Origin: Bacteroides sp.
GTDB lineage: Bacteria > Bacillota > Clostridia > Lachnospirales > Lachnospiraceae
Assembly (NCBI GenBank): GCA_023666705.1
Contig: JAMPBO010000005.1
Span: 124,001 to 188,000, forward strand
Length of the DNA: 64,000 nucleotides
Direction: 5' to 3'
Below the pieces are notes generated by a model. That model saw only the letters and a list, made by a program, of their open reading frames with translations. It was not told the DNA's origin and searched no databases. The first letter of the stretch is position 1. The number at the start of each line of letters is the position of its first letter. A program made the position numbers and the translations under genes. Of this stretch, positions 63,768-64,000 are shown piece after piece.

Positions 63768-63785
63768 TGACATTAATTATATCAC
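63758..63785. promoter_or_regulatory. Palindrome over the -10 (operator candidate)
   Basis: GTGATATAATT (63758-63768) and AATTATATCAC (63775-63785) are perfect 11-base inverted arms with a 6-base spacer. They span the -10 box and the likely transcription start. This arrangement fits a dimeric repressor site; the regulator is unknown. Confidence 0.55.
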
Positions 63786-63812
63786 AAATTTTTTAGAATG
63801 ATTTTTTACAGA

Positions 63813-63866
63813 CAGAGTTAAAATCCTGCCAGGATGTGAACCTCAATACCCAAAGTGTTTTGTTCT
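63813..63866 (+). repeat. Dispersed leader repeat, copy C
   Basis: Gap-free 54-base match to copy B (38 of 54 identical), with conserved CCAGGATG-like centre and TTTGTTCT end. It lies in the leader of the gene starting at 63951. Confidence 0.7.
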
Positions 63867-63950
63867 AATGATAATGAAGTTATATGGTGTTTTATGAAAC
63901 GGTGCTGTAAAAATACAAAATATATGATACATATGGAAAGGAATGGTTAT

Positions 63951-64000
63951 ATGAATAATAGAAAAAGATTTGCGGCTTGCATCTGTTTATTTACATTGAT
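63951..64000 (+). CDS. Start of a secreted or membrane protein (partial)
   Basis: Only 16 codons are inside the window: a basic start MNNRKRF followed by a hydrophobic stretch (AACICLFTL), which looks like the beginning of a signal peptide. AAAGGAATGG precedes ATG 63951. The function cannot be told. Its regulatory region (63591-63950, about 360 bases) holds the lexA promoter and SOS box, a promoter with palindrome, and repeat copy C. Confidence 0.6.
   Translation, partial: MNNRKRFAACICLFTL

Overview
The window is AT-rich DNA with dense, mostly plus-strand genes, strong AGGAGG ribosome sites, frequent TTG starts and sigma-A type promoters. Its gene content points to a motile, Gram-positive Clostridia member. 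Gene order and protein style suggest Lachnospiraceae (relatives of Roseburia, Agathobacter, Butyrivibrio or Lachnospira). This is inferred from synteny and family recognition, not from a database search.

Region 1 (1-30383) is a fla/che motility supercluster laid out like the Bacillus subtilis fla/che operon. It runs: end of fliG, fliH, fliI, fliJ, motE/ylxF, fliK, flgD, a TIGR02530-type gene, flgE; a terminator and new promoter; then flbD, motA, motB, fliL, fliM, fliY, cheY, fliO, fliP, fliQ, fliR, flhB, flhA, flhF, flhG, a PilZ/YcgR gene, cheB, cheA, cheW, cheC, cheD, a small membrane protein, sigD, fapA, a small unknown, a swrB-like gene and an MltG-like gene with a Thr-rich stalk. It encodes the export gate and ATPase, hook, C-ring, stator, the late sigma factor and a CheC/CheD/FliY-type chemotaxis core. 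No cheR, receptor, flagellin or cap gene lies here.

Region 2 (30384-40038) starts with rpsB-tsf, which directly follows the motility cluster as in Bacillus. pepD, a PAS-GGDEF protein, tcdA, trxB, a membrane Cache-GGDEF protein and a secreted GHL10-type protein come next. The two diguanylate cyclases are plausible c-di-GMP suppliers for the PilZ protein of region 1.

Region 3 (40039-52092) is the translation-factor operon rimP-nusA-rnpM-ylxQ-infB-rbfA-nrnA ... truB-ribF, preceded by a leader hairpin that resembles a NusA-dependent attenuator. Between nrnA and truB it is interrupted by two tandem membrane acyltransferase genes and a 160-bp palindromic element. The second acyltransferase is out of frame at a run of nine G, which is a likely phase-variation switch, and it shares a perfect 230-bp block with the first copy. 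tRNA-Arg(CCG), an unknown membrane-anchored protein and a pseudouridine synthase follow.

Region 4 (52093-64000) is housekeeping: ligA, metA (with Glu111, predicting acetyl-CoA use), a SpoVB-like flippase, nifS, hisJ, the glycolytic set gap-pgk-tpiA, plsC, and lexA with its own SOS box. The last 360 bases before a truncated secreted-protein gene hold a promoter with an 11-bp palindrome on its -10 and a copy of a dispersed 5'-leader repeat also found before tsf and before the pseudouridine synthase gene.
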